From contig OZ023273.1 of assembly GCA_964007475.1 (NCBI GenBank), forward strand, positions 116,731,812-116,795,811: a DNA stretch of 64,000 nt. The letters run 5' to 3'. Below are positions 24,635-35,755 of the stretch, in pieces (positions within the stretch are counted from its first letter, which is position 1; each line of letters starts with the position of its first letter). Both the position numbers and the translations under genes were made by a program. This DNA is from Hybos culiciformis (taxonomy: Eukaryota > Arthropoda > Insecta > Diptera > Hybotidae). The notes under the pieces are model-generated. The model had not been told where the DNA came from. It did no database searches and worked only from the letters and a program-made list of their open reading frames with translations.

Positions 24635-26428
24635 AAAAAACAAACTGGTCAATCAAATGTGTGTAGTGTTTACTTAAAAGACATAAATTAATTTAAACAA
24701 AAAAAACTTAATAAATATAAACAAAGAATTTGATTAGAACAAACAATTTCATATGTATAATTAATTGTACACATATGATTTCATTAATAAACATTTATTT
24801 CAAAAATATAAATACCTATACAATAAATTAATGAACTAATTTTTAAATCTTTGAATTTTTTATTCTTAGGCTAGTCATAACAAAAGATCGCATTTTGAAA
24901 CAGGTAATTCGTACTATGTATTATGTTATGCTCTAAACCAATTTCCTAATTCTTCTGCTTCTTTACACAAAAATATTCGGAAAGGATTTAATATAAATAT
25001 TTTATGCACTATATAATATATTATAATATTAAAATTGAAGACAACTTAAAAATATAATAATTCTGGATTATTAATAATAATTTAAGTTTTTTTGCTAGAA
25101 TCGAAAACAAAATTTTTTAATAAATAAATAAAAAAAAAAAAATTTAATTTAAAACCTGTCTATAAAAATATTTTATCGATAATCATTTTTGAATCCTTTT
25201 GGTTTTAGAAAATGATGAATGAATCTTGAATTTAAAATTATTTATTGCTTATTGCTTTTTCTATCACCATCGAAGTTAGAATTCCAAAAATCGATTGACT
25301 AAATAAAGTAGAATCCACTGACTTTATTAATTTCTATTTCATAAGTTTCGTATTATATTTGTGAACTAGCAATTTATTTCATTCACGTGTTCTCATTTAT
25401 TATTAATAAACTTAACTAAGTGTAACAATGTGGCGTTGTACTAAAAAAATCAAAAAAAATCATATCACGTATATCTATTTCTAAAGTCCAATTAAGTAAA
25501 CTTCAGAACTTAGATTTTATAGAATTTTTCTTAAAGATTTTTTATAGCAAACATTTATGATTAAGATATTAGTATTTTATTTTCATATGATGATTAATAT
25601 GTTTTATACAAATAGATATATTAAAGTTTTTTCACCTTTTCAATAATGTTAACAGCACAGAAGACAAAACAATTACAATTTTATTAGCGAATCCAATAAA
25701 ATACTGATTTGATATATAAACAGGAAATATTTTTTTTTGGCGGTGTATTCTGACAAAAAAAAAAACAATAATTCATTTAACTATAAATACTAGCTTGAAT
25801 TTTTATGTCATTGTTTTTTTTTTTAATATTGAAATCAAGTAATGTAAACTCGCTTAATTTAGATTTTAGTATGTAAAATAATAATATTAAGAAAATAATA
25901 TTTATTACATTGATTAAATATTCAGTATATTCGCGAACTTTATAATATTGTGTTAAAATTTTATTTATTTTGTAATTTTGTCCTTTATTATCAAGAAATA
26001 AAATTGAACTTATTATCAATCAGTTAAATGGGTATTTAGGCTCATTTTTAAATATTTATAAGTAAAATATAATTAATATAACTCATTAGCATTCTTCAAA
26101 ATAATACTCTAAGTAGTTTGCATAACTTAAGGCATGTATGACGAAGAATATTAACTTTTTAGTTCGCAATATACCAGTTCATAAGAAAAAATATAGAATA
26201 ACACGTCATCAATGAAGTACGGGCCCAATTTTAAAAATTTGGAATCCTTGAAAACAATCGGGGTCGTTTAACTGTTTTTTATTAGGTTCCCATAATCGAT
26301 ATCTGTCTACCCAACATTCTTATTTTCATCGGGATCCATTAAAAGAAATGTAAATTACACAAATTTTATAGGAAAATTATTTTTACTCTTGGCTGGTTGA
26401 GAATCTCTAACTCCGAAAAGATGGGTTT
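24635..26428. other. A/T-rich intergenic DNA
   Basis: About 1.8 kb with no supported gene or element. Confidence 0.5.
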
Positions 26429-26436
26429 GTTGGTCC

Positions 26437-28004
26437 CAGGGCCGGTCCTGCTATATGTGCATAATGTGCACTTGCACAGGGCGCCTAACGAATAGGGCAA
26501 GGACATTCAAATCCATTCGAAATTGACTACTGTGCTACTGTTCACAAAAAAACTCTACCCAGAAAAAAATCAACACAGTATACAATTTTTTTTGTATACC
26601 GAGATCAAATTGCACATTGTATGTTGTGCAAATAAGAATTCAGCATAGAATAAAATCAACATAGTATTTATGTAAATATTTTTTTTGGTATACACTAGGT
26701 AGAAAAAGTCTGCGTACGGGCTCGTTTCTTATTTTTTGTTCAACATGTTCGCAGTTTTTGATGTCATTTAAAAGTACTCTATGAAAAAAGTTTTTTTGTG
26801 AAAACATTTTTTTTTTTTCAAAATTTAAATTTTGAGAAATAATATCAATTTTTTGAACTGTCTGAGTACAGCCTGTTTCAATGCCGCGTCTCAGAAATTA
26901 ACTAGTAATCTCATTTGAAACGCAATTGAATGTAGATAATTTTGCGCCATATAATTTTATCTGTACGATAAGGGAGTGTCAAAAATTATAGCTTAGAACT
27001 GCTGAAAAATAGGTTAGAACCGCTTCTTTTTATGATTTTCAAAGGCGATTTTTGACGCTTTCACTTATCGTACAGATAAAATTATATGGCGCAAAATTGT
27101 CTACATTCAATTGCCTTTCAAATGGCATTATTAGTTAATTTTTGAGACGCGGCATTAAAACCGGCTGTACGCAGACTTTTCCAAAAATTGATATTTCTCA
27201 AAATTTAAATTTTGATAAAAATTTTTTTTTTACAGATTCCTTTTAAATGAAATCAAAAACTGGGAACATGTGGAACAAAAAATAAGAAAACGAGCCCGTA
27301 CGCAGACTTTTTCTATCTAGTGTATGTATATTTATTTGAGGACTAGCACTAGAACTACTGGGAATACCTCGTTAAAAAAAGCGCTTTAGTATAGTCTAAT
27401 TCAGACTTCAAACTGCGGCTCCGGAAATCATTTTTTTTTTACACTGCATTCGGCTCGAAGAAACAATTCTGACAAATTTTTTTTTTCACCCGGCCTAAAC
27501 TTTTTTCATTCTAAACTACAAATAAAGAATTTTCTTGCACCCTAAACTACAAATCAAGAATTTTTTTTCCACTGTAAACTACAAATAAAGAATTTTTATT
27601 ATTTTGTAAAAATAAAGATCGAGTTTCAATGACGGACGAGAATTGAACAAATCAATTAAGGGTGTCATCATTAAAATTACAATTAATTTTGAAGAATTAT
27701 ATATTTTGAACAATGTATAAAATTCATAATTATAAATCAAAATTATTGTTTTATTTAATTTTTAATATTTTAAAACGGTATATAAATCAAAAATTAAATA
27801 TATTGATTTTCTTATATACATTTATAATTATTAAAAAAATTTGCGGCTCTTTAATTTTTGATATTTCTTAAAATTGGCTCGCTTATGTTTCGGGTTCCCA
27901 GGCCTGCTCTACCTCAATGGTGACGTAAAAATGACTTATACTATGCTTATGGGCGCAATTTTCAAAATCGGCACAGGGCGCCGAATCAGCTAGGACCGGG
28001 CCTG
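26437..28004. mobile_element. hAT-type element, 1.57 kb, with 8-bp target duplication
   Basis: Left end CAGGGCCGGTCCTGCTA; right end AGCTAGGACCGGGCCTG. Both flanks are GTTGGTCC (26429-26436 and 28005-28012). Subterminal GCACAGGGCGCC occurs near both ends. It contains a nested hairpin element at 26693-27322. AAACTACAAATAAAGAATTT occurs as an imperfect triple repeat near 27,515-27,600. No transposase frame remains. Confidence 0.88.
26693..27322. mobile_element. Tc1/mariner-type MITE forming a 630-bp hairpin
   Basis: Ends CACTAGGTAGAAAAAGTCTG and CAGACTTTTTCTATCTAGTG are flanked by TA on both sides, the Tc1/mariner target. The arms pair almost from end to end, including GGCGCAAAATTATC/AATTTTGCGCC-type and TTTATCTGTACGATAAG segments, leaving only a short loop near 27,010-27,050. 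It is nested in the hAT element at 26437-28004. Confidence 0.82.
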
Positions 28005-28196
28005 GTTGGTCCATTAGTTATAATAATTTTAGTGGCAGACATTTGCATATTTAATGAATACATACAGTCCGTTACAGTCCGTTACGCTCGAAATTTTTTG
28101 CACATTGAAAAGTTATTTTTTGATTTAAATCCTGAGAATATTGGAGGAAAAAACCACAAATTTTCAAAATTGTTTTAAAGATTTAAAAGCTAACTT

Positions 28197-28596
28197 GCGG
28201 GTTACACTTGCTGAAAAAAAAATCATAATCATGTTTTTTTTTGAATGTATGTGTGAAATTTTGTGTAAAAAAAAAAAATCAAGAAATAATCATGATGAAA
28301 AATCATGCTTAAAAAAAAATCAGAGGGTTGATTTTTTTCTGTCAAAAGAAAAATTTTTGGCTGCCAAAGAAAAAAGTAAACTCTTGAAAGCGCAAACAAC
28401 AATAATAAAAGCGGTTTGTTATTACGGGATTTGAATTTGAATGTGAATATTGTAAACAATTGTATTTTATTGGTACAGTGACAGAAAAAAATCAAGATTA
28501 AAATCAAAGCCAGTATGATTTTTGACTCATAAAAATTTCCCACATACATTCAAAAAAAATCATAATCATGATTTTTTTTTCAGCAAGTATAACCCG
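28197..28596. mobile_element. 400-bp TIR MITE
   Basis: Left end GCGGGTTACACTTGCTGAAA, followed by ATCATAATCATG and GAATGTATGTG. The right end is the inverted CACATACATTC, then CATGATTATG-type sequence, then CAGCAAGTATAACCCGC. The centre is low-complexity. Long apparent frames across it come from A-runs. Confidence 0.72.
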
Positions 28597-29583
28597 CACG
28601 TTAAGAGAAAATAATAGAAAACTATATAATAATTATTTATTAAATTCATAGAATTTAGGGGTAAAGACAATGTTTAATTATTTTTAACAACCAGTATACG
28701 TTTAAAAAAAAAATTTTCTGCATACACACGAGATTTATAGTATATTATTTATGGAATAAAAAACATTTTAATAATGCTGTATATTTAATCAAATAACTGA
28801 CATATTTGGTTTTGGGAAGGTGTAATAGGGGCTTAAACTAATTGTCCTTGAATCTTCGTTTATGATATGTAACTCAAGCTTCTGAATTCACCTAATTCGG
28901 CAGAATATGCATAAATTAGGTTGAAAATTCTTTTAGTTGTACATTTGGAATATTTTCAGCTTCTATATCTCTGTCTTCAGCAAAGTCTCAAAAGTCGTTT
29001 TCTGAAGTGTTGAATTTTATTACTCTACTTAATTCACTAAGGATAAAAAAATTATCAACATGTACGGAAAACTTTGAACTATTAACTGTTAAGTTTGCAT
29101 TAATTTTATTTGAATTTCTTCTTCAGCTTTTAATTTAAAGACTATTTCAAGAGCACTAAAAAAAATATAAATAATTTTTGTTTTTACTGTTGATGTAGTA
29201 AATGAATATTTACTAAAGTTTATTTGATCACTGCTTTATATACATTATTTATATATGAAATATGTATTATACTATTTTTATTTACTGACGTAAAAATAAA
29301 AATCAAATTTTTAAGAATAAAAACGAACAACTTAACTTCACGAAAAGAACAAACAAACTAAAATTATTTTCATTCAGAATTATTATTTTAAATATTACGA
29401 TACAAACAAACCACAAAAGTTTAAACTTACTATTATTTTATTTTTTATATTCTTTGTGTTTTGTATTCACTATTAACTTGTAATAAGTTTTAATTAAGTT
29501 TGAAAAAAAGAGTTAGGAAAAAAAAAATAAATAAAAAAATTTAGTTTTTTGAGATATAATTTTTTTGTATTTTATAGACTTCA
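28597..29583. other. A/T-rich intergenic DNA
   Basis: About 1 kb without a supported gene or repeat. Confidence 0.5.
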
Positions 29584-29745
29584 GGGGGGTTATTATGAAA
29601 TACGATACGTTAAAAAAAATTCGTAAAATATACGTTCGAATTTATTTTCTTATTATCAAATTCGAACGTAAAATTTAAACGTTATTTTATTGATATTGCC
29701 GTTCCTTCATAATTTTTTTTACGTTTTTCGTATTAACGTGCAATT

Positions 29746-30069
29746 ATGAAATTCGATTTTTCAATCTTTCGTTCGTTAATTTTTACGTCTAGTGTATTGT
29801 TGACGTTATTTCTTACGTTAAAGGAAAAAAAAAATTTATTAACTAAAAACTTTGACCATTCGGTCGGCAGTGAAAAAAAATTAAAACTATTTAAAAAAAG
29901 ATATAAAAAATATAAAAAATTCATGGAGAAACAGCAAATTCGACGGATTCAAGCGAAGTTGGTTCAATTAATATATAAAATGCAAATTTCTGAAAAACCT
30001 TTGAAAAATGTAAAAAAAGAAAAGCGGGAAAAACTAAGAAGAAAATTTGCATATTTAGATCAACATTAA
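29746..30069 (+). CDS. Hypothetical 107-aa basic protein inside a TIR element
   Basis: I do not recognise this frame. It starts ATGAAATTCGATTTT. Residues 1-26 are hydrophobic and could be a membrane segment or chance. From about residue 45 it is strongly basic and helical-looking (KKLKLFKKRYKKYKKF, RRIQAKLVQL, KEKREKLRRKF). The early part overlaps the TTCGTTCG/ACGTTA repeats near the element's left end, so the first 25 codons may be spurious. The basic helical tail could be part of a DNA-binding or trihelix/Myb-like module that some cut-and-paste elements encode, but no motif settles this. AATAAA-like sequence follows the stop. Confidence 0.35.
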   Translation: MKFDFSIFRSLIFTSSVLLTLFLTLKEKKNLLTKNFDHSVGSEKKLKLFKKRYKKYKKFMEKQQIRRIQAKLVQLIYKMQISEKPLKNVKKEKREKLRRKFAYLDQH

Positions 30070-30262
30070 TTATTTTATGAATTTCAAAGAAATAGAAAAT
30101 AAAATTTCAATAAATTCTTAAATTAATGTATTTTTCATCCATAAAGAAAAAATAATAAAAACTTCGGAAATGCTCTTTTAAATAATTGGGAACTATAACT
30201 ATATAAGGATGCATTTTTTCAATCTTTAAAATTTGTGTAGAATATACCTAATAAAAAAATAA

Positions 30263-30799
30263 GGCTAAAGTGCAGTTTATGTGAACCTCTCAGAAACGGC
30301 TGAAACTTGGAGGGGGGGTAGAGGCGGTGCCCAAACTTCCAAAACTGAAATCAATTCTTGGGGCTCGGGCTCCGTTTCGAAGATATGGCCCCTCAAAGTT
30401 TTCATACATTTTGTATGGGCAATTTTTTTTTCTTGCTCGATTTGGCCCATTTTTTTGTAGAGAGTGTAGGGAGTGTCCCAAAACAAGAGGGGGGGGTGGG
30501 GGGCGGCGGGCGGGCGGTCTGGTGGTTGGTCAACCAACCACCAGACCGCCCGCCCGCCGCCCCCCACCCCCCTCTTGTTTTGGGACACCCACTTTATCCT
30601 TTTCCCAAAAATAGGGCCAATCGGGCCAAAAAAAAAAATTGCCCATACAAAAATGTATGAAAACTTTGAGGGGCCATATCTTCGAAACGGGGCCCGAGCC
30701 CCAAGAACTGATTTCAGTTTTGGAAGTTTGGGCACCGCCTCTACCCCCCCTCCAAGTTTCAGCCGTTTCTGAGAGGTTCACATAAACTGCACTTACGCC
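30263..30799. mobile_element. 537-bp near-perfect palindrome with G-rich core
   Basis: Left arm starts GTGCAGTTTATGTGAACCTC; the right arm ends GAGGTTCACATAAACTGCAC. The arms pair through GGGGCTCGGGCTCCGTTTCG, CCTCAAAGTTTTCATACATT, and a run beginning GAGGGGGGGGTGGGGGGCGG. They meet at CTGGTGGTTGGT-CA-ACCAACCACCAG (centre 30,531). The two arms have diverged only slightly. Overlapping frames in all directions arise from the symmetry and are not genes. Confidence 0.88.
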
Positions 30800-30891
30800 A
30801 AAAATAAAATAAAAATTAAATGCAAAAATAAACGCTTTATTAATAAAATAAAATTATAAGGTTGATTGAATTAAACATTTTTTCCTTTATC

Positions 30892-31047
30892 TTAAATTTC
30901 CGCAAGCATATCAACATCTGGATGACCTTCACTTCTTCCCTTGTAAAATTTGGCAAAAGTTTGACCATTCACATAAAATTTTTTCACAGCTCCATCATTT
31001 ATCATTAATTCCTTCCATTTTCCATGATTTTTATTTTGAAACTTCAT
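30892..31047 (-). CDS. Hypothetical 51-aa frame inside a TIR element
   Basis: An ATG at 31047 opens a frame to a TAA at 30892-30894. The composition is unlike the surrounding A/T noise: it includes KWKELMINDGAVKKFYVNG, FAKFYKGRSEG and HPDVDMLAEI. It could be the C-terminal exon of an element-encoded protein or a captured host exon. I do not recognise the family. It lies on the opposite strand to the 29746-30069 frame, separated from it by the inserted palindrome. Confidence 0.3.
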   Translation of the reverse strand: MKFQNKNHGKWKELMINDGAVKKFYVNGQTFAKFYKGRSEGHPDVDMLAEI

Positions 31048-31596
31048 AAACTAATTAGAAATCATTATATAGTTGAATTTAAACGAAAAACAGGAAAATG
31101 CAAGCTTGAGAAAGATGATTATAAAAAATGTTGCGAACTTTGAACGAAATAAATTTTTTTTTTTTTTGTTTATCTAAAATTTTGACTTAATCAAAAACTA
31201 TAAAATGACAAATAACCATACAGCTGATATGCAGCTGCTGATTAAAAAATTCAAATTTAGGGTTACCATTTTAAAAATATGTTTTTTCTTACGAACGTAA
31301 TTCATAATTGAAAAATTTCTTACGTTCGTAACGTATATGATTTACGAACGAAAATTTCTTTCGTATTTCATAATAACCCCCCAGAACTTAGATAAATAAA
31401 TTGGGGAAAAAATCAATTTATATTAGATTAGTTTTAAAATATACAATTTACGTCAGAAATTATTATTATTCTATATTTATGGATTAAAATTTTATTATTT
31501 TATGTATTACCTTTTAATTAACTCAAATTATTCTTTTTCATCTTTTGGTACAAATTTTTTCCCGATGAACTAGAGACTTGAAATTTTAATAGTAAT

Positions 31597-31796
31597 AGTA
31601 ATAGTAGATTATTGTATATGTAAACAAAATTTGTTATACAACTCGTTCTGTATTTACACAAAAATACATTGACACTTGTCAATTTATATCACTCGACCTT
31701 CGGTCTTGTATTGACTCGTGTCAATGTATTTTTGTGTATACAGAACTCTTAATTAATAACAAATTTAGTTTACATATACAATAATCTACTATTACT
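31597..31796. repeat. 200-bp foldback repeat
   Basis: AGTAATAGTAGATTATTGTA is mirrored by TACAATAATCTACTATTACT, with ACACAAAAATACATTGACAC paired to GTGTCAATGTATTTTTGTGT nearer the centre. The loop includes ACTCGACCTTCGGTCTTGTA. It lies just beyond the 3' end of the reverse-transcriptase remnant. Confidence 0.75.
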
Positions 31797-31921
31797 TATA
31801 TCATTGTCTTTAACACAATAAAATTATTATATCCTGCTCTATAGAATAATTACTAATTTTTAAGTTGCAGACTATCTTATTGTGTCTAGTCAATATTATA
31901 ATTATAATATTCTCTAATCTC

Positions 31922-33345
31922 CTAATATATTTGAATTTGTCTTTTTAATTCTTCAATATTAGTATTACATAGCTTTTTCTTTAGTTTGTTTAGAAATATT
32001 CTAAAGTTCTCATTCGGTTCGAGACCCAGTTTTAGAATAATGTTGTTATAAATTCTGGCAGCATCAGAGAACAAGCTGTTCATATGATAACTATTGTTAG
32101 AGTTAGGAACCACAAAATTATTTCTATCTCTCGTAAGATGATCGTGCACATTGGAAACTGACATTGGATTTAGAATATCCATTAACAATTTTATATATAA
32201 ATTTAGCTTTTTCAAGAATTGTTAATTGTTCCAAACTATATTTTCTTGTTTCACGATATAGTACATCTGTCGACGTTAGCCAATCATAGTTAAAAAGAAC
32301 CTTCAAACTTCTTTTCAGCAGCAAATGCATTCTATTTTTTAAATTTTTTGTACATGACGACCAACTTGGTAGACCATATGTTACATGTGAAACAATGTGT
32401 GAATGATATATAATGTTCGCTATATGTTTGCTAAATACTATATGCGTTTTTTTTATTGCACCTATAAATGAAGCTAATTTTTTACACACATTGTTTACAT
32501 GATAGTTCCACTTGAGTCTTTCATCAAGCACCATCCCTAAGTAACTAATATACTCAACCCTCTCAATATCAACATTATCAATCCTAATATTTATGTTAAT
32601 AACTACATTACTTCTTTTATAGAAACAAATATATTTAGTTTTTCGCTTATTTAATGATAGTTTGTTCCCCATAAGCCAGTTAAAGAAAATTTTTAGGTCC
32701 TCATTAACAATTTTCTCTAGTTTTTTCGTGTCCCTTTCCTTATAAATTAGACATATGTCATCCGCAAAAATAGTATATTTGGCTTTTAATTTCGCTCTGT
32801 TAATGTTTTGAATGTATAATAGATAAATCGTGGGACCCAATACCGTACCCTGTGGAATACCTGTTTTCATAGTTAACGCTGCACTAATATCATCATTAAC
32901 TCTTGTGCGACTTAGTCTATTACTCAGATAACTTTCTATAATCTTATGTGCCACACCTCTAAAACCAAGATCATATAGGTTACTCAGGAGGATCTTATGG
33001 TCCACAGTATCGAATGCCTTCTGAAGGTCAACAAAAACAGCACATGTACTGTTTCCCTCATCTAAACTCTACTCAATTTCTTTAATTACTTCTGAAATCG
33101 CTGAACCTGTGTTACATCCCTTTTGAAATCCGAATTGGTTATTATCAAAACCTCCATTGTTTAAAATGAAATTATTAATTCTTTTATTTATTATTTTTTC
33201 ATAAATTTTACTAAATGTATTTATTGAACTAATAGGACGATAGTTGTTTGGATCGTGTCTATCACCTGATTTAAAAACGGGTATAATTGTCGAAGTTTTT
33301 AAGCAATCTGGTATTATTCCAGACATAATAGGCTCATTAATTAAT
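31922..33345 (-). pseudogene. 5'-truncated non-LTR retrotransposon reverse transcriptase (Jockey/CR1-like)
   Basis: Reading the minus strand from 33345: PVFKSGDRHDPNNYRPIS (RT block 1-2), then QFGFQKGCNTGSAI, then a TAG at 33069-33071. The same frame resumes with VFVDLQKAFDTVDHKILL (catalytic block A), GIPQGTVLGPTIYLLYI (block B) and FADDICLIYKE (the YXDD-type box, here FADD). A thumb-like region follows to about 32150, where the frame shifts; the next frame ends with a typical tail at 31922. The element lacks the endonuclease and everything before RT, the usual result of aborted target-primed reverse transcription. One premature stop and one frameshift make it dead but young. The clade is inferred from the block pattern; I did not compare it with a database. 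Confidence 0.88.
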
Positions 33346-34472
33346 TAAACTATTTACCAACTATTTACCAATAACTGAGCGAAAAAACGAACTGTATGTT
33401 TTCACTTTTCGCTACTTCATAACTATTTCACTATATTTAATGATCAAATTGATGCCAAAATATGCTTAATAATTTCGTTTATTTTCATCCAAGCTAAAAG
33501 ATGAGATGTTTCGAGTGTTCAATGTAGTTAATATAAGCTCTCAACTGACCGAGATTCGGCATTATGGCTGAGTGTCATTTGTGCAGAAGAAAATTTTGTG
33601 AATTTTGTGCAACTGGTCAAAAAACAGAAGAAATGGTGCACAGAGTTCATTTTTAAAAGTGAATTAAGACTGCGATCTAAACTATGAAACTTCTGAATGG
33701 GATCGTAACAAAAGTCTGCAAGAGCCTGCATTTTTAAAATACCGTAAATTTTAAAATACCTTCTGTCTTTTAGAATCGTGTATTTTTAAAATCCTATATT
33801 TCAAATTGATTCCGTTGTCAAATTGATTAAGTTGCGAAAAGGGGAGTTTTAATCCCTGAAGCCCCGCAAAGACAGACGAGACGGTCTTTGCTCGCATAGT
33901 GTCTTAATTCTGTTTACTAAAATCTTGTTTACAAAATGTTTTTATCGTAATCTTGACTTTTTAACATATTTTTTTAAATCCCGTGTTTTTTAATCTTGTT
34001 TTTTTTAAGTCCTGTTTTTTTTTCAAATCTTCTTTTTAAAATCTTGTAATCATTTTTTGTTTTAAATAATTGTTTAAGGTACATATATTGTACAGGGTAT
34101 AATTATAATTATAATTGTTTCTCAAATCAATTACCTACTGGTAAAACAATAGATACTACTATCATATAATAGAGTTTGAATTACGAATAAAATAATCGTG
34201 AATTTTAGTGTTCCAAACAAATACATAAAATTTTTTTTACATTTATGATGATTTGCTTTTACTTAAAAAAGAAAACAATAATTTTTTCGACAAGTAAGCC
34301 ATGACTATTTTTCTTGCTATAGCAATGAAACTGTAGAAATTTTAAATTTCAATAATTATTTTGAAAATATTAATATTTTTTGTATGTTTTCGAATTTGTG
34401 AACATAAAGTTAAAGTAGTCGAATTAACAAAGTGAAAATAGTATTTAAAATAAAATATAGTTTTGTATTCAA
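33346..34472. other. Intergenic DNA with degenerate AAAATCTTGTTTTT repeats
   Basis: About 1.1 kb. Between about 33,765 and 34,060 the sequence is a loose array of TTTAAAATCTTGTTTTT-like units. No gene is supported. Confidence 0.5.
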
Positions 34473-34816
34473 GATGTTTCTGTGCAGGAGGAAATTGCTG
34501 AAGTTTTTTCTGTACAACCGTTAATTACAGCCGAAGAAATTAATAAAGCAATAAATGATGGCATGTCACGTCCACAAGAATCGTTAGTCTCCAAACTTCA
34601 AAAAGAGATGGCTCTATTTGAAAATGGTGGCTCACATGGCGATTATTTGAAGCGTGCTTATAAATATTTTAAAACGATAAAACCAACCAGCAGTCAGAAA
34701 GAGCCATTTCTTCTGCAGGTTTATTTTGTAATAAATTACGAAGTCCTTTGGGCGATAAGGTTCTAGACGAGCTCTGTTTCCTCAGATGCCACTTCCAACA
34801 ACAAAAAAATACTTAA
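34473..34816 (+). pseudogene. hAT transposase C-terminal fragment, frameshifted
   Basis: The first frame reads LVSKLQKEMALFENGGSHG and YLKRAYKYFKTIKPTS. After a shift near 34,700-34,715 a second frame continues SAGLFCNKLRSPLGDKVLDE then LCFLRCHFQQQKN and stops at 34816. This is the hAT C-terminal dimerisation domain: the PTS-x-E-R-x-FS-x-AG core followed by R-x-R-L and LCFLR. Here the core serine-glutamate-arginine stretch is damaged. Upstream catalytic parts are absent. It lies just left of duplication block A and may be a source-family trace for the many hAT MITEs here, although its own ends were not found. Confidence 0.8.
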
Positions 34817-34943
34817 TTAAGAATTTTAATAGGAATTACTTAATATATGAATAATATTAAATAAATAAAATACTACTAAATAAACATAATGAATGAATTT
34901 CATGAATTTATAAAAATTATGAGTGACAAATACAAATAAAAAA

Positions 34944-35240
34944 CACACGAAGCAGTCATAGGAACTGCCGAAAGAAGTTAGTACTTAAAAACTTTAAACT
35001 ATGAAATAACAGTGGCAAAAGATATGGACTGTTCAGTACAAAATATGTAAATTAAAATAAAGATTATGAACAAAAAATAAAAAGTCACAATTAAAAATCA
35101 TGCCTTCAATTAAAATGATTTTTATTTTAATTTATATTTTGTACTGACCAGTCAACATCATTTGTATTTACTGTTATTTCATAGTTTAAATCTTTCAATT
35201 ATCTGTAAAGTCTGTCGGCAGTTCTATGACTGCTTCGTGT
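34944..35240. mobile_element. TIR/foldback unit at the left edge of block A
   Basis: ACACGAAGCAGTCATAGGAA and CTATGAAATAACAGT on the left are mirrored by ACTGTTATTTCATAG and TTCTATGACTGCTTCGTGT on the right. The first minisatellite starts about 20 bp beyond the right end. The same unit is at about 49654-49944. Confidence 0.72.
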
Positions 35241-35261
35241 ATTTTTTTTTATATTTTGAAG

Positions 35262-35630
35262 CGTTCTATCCTGGTTCTATCCTGGTTCTATCCTGGTTCT
35301 ATCCTTGTTCTATCCTTGTTTTATCCTGGTTCTATCCTGGTTCTATCCTTGTTTTATCCTGATTGAATCGTTGTTCTATCCTGGTTCTTTCCTTGTTCTA
35401 TCCTTGTTCTATCCTTGTTCCATCCTTGTTCTATCCTTGTTCTATCCTTGTTCTATCCTGGTTCTATCCTGGTTTTATCCTGGTTTTATCCTTGCTCTAT
35501 CCTTGTTCTATCCTTGTTCTATCCTTGTTCTATCCTTGTTCTATCCTGGTTCTATCCTTGTTCTATCCTTGCTCTATCCTTGTTCTATCCTTGTTTTATC
35601 CTGGTTTTATCCTTGTTCTATCCTTGTTCC
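35262..35630. repeat. 12-bp minisatellite TTCTATCCTTGT/TTCTATCCTGGT, block A
   Basis: About 30 tandem units of a 12-mer alternating CTTG and CTGG variants. Because 12 is a multiple of 3 and most frames lack a stop, apparent reading frames (FYPCSILVLS-type) span the whole array; they are not genes. Confidence 0.95.
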
Positions 35631-35755
35631 CTAACCGTAGGTCCCTACCCAAAATTTTTATTCAGATAATCTTTATTTTACCGGAGCTACCTATTTTGAA
35701 AAAAATTGTTTTTTCTATATTTTGAGCTGGGAAAACTTAGCCGTAGCTTCCTACC

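Larger units (their letters stand above)
29584..31382. mobile_element. TIR element with GGGGGGTTATTATGAAAT ends, possibly with its own ORFs
   Basis: The left end GGGGGGTTATTATGAAATAC and right end GTATTTCATAATAACCCCCC are perfect inverted copies. Further inward, ACGTTCGAA/TTACGTTCG-type motifs recur on both sides. The interior holds a plus-strand frame (29746-30069), a minus-strand frame (30892-31047) and a nested palindrome (30263-30799). The target duplication is unclear, so the superfamily is unassigned. Confidence 0.72.

Noticed and set aside
30277..30781. Five overlapping frames rich in G/P/W, on both strands
   Set aside because: Mirror-image products of one palindrome; the two strands give the same peptides, as expected from symmetry, not from coding.
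33528..33731. 67-codon minus-strand frame, and a short plus-strand CxxC-containing frame over the same bases
   Set aside because: No recognisable domain, no promoter or splice context; both are likely chance.
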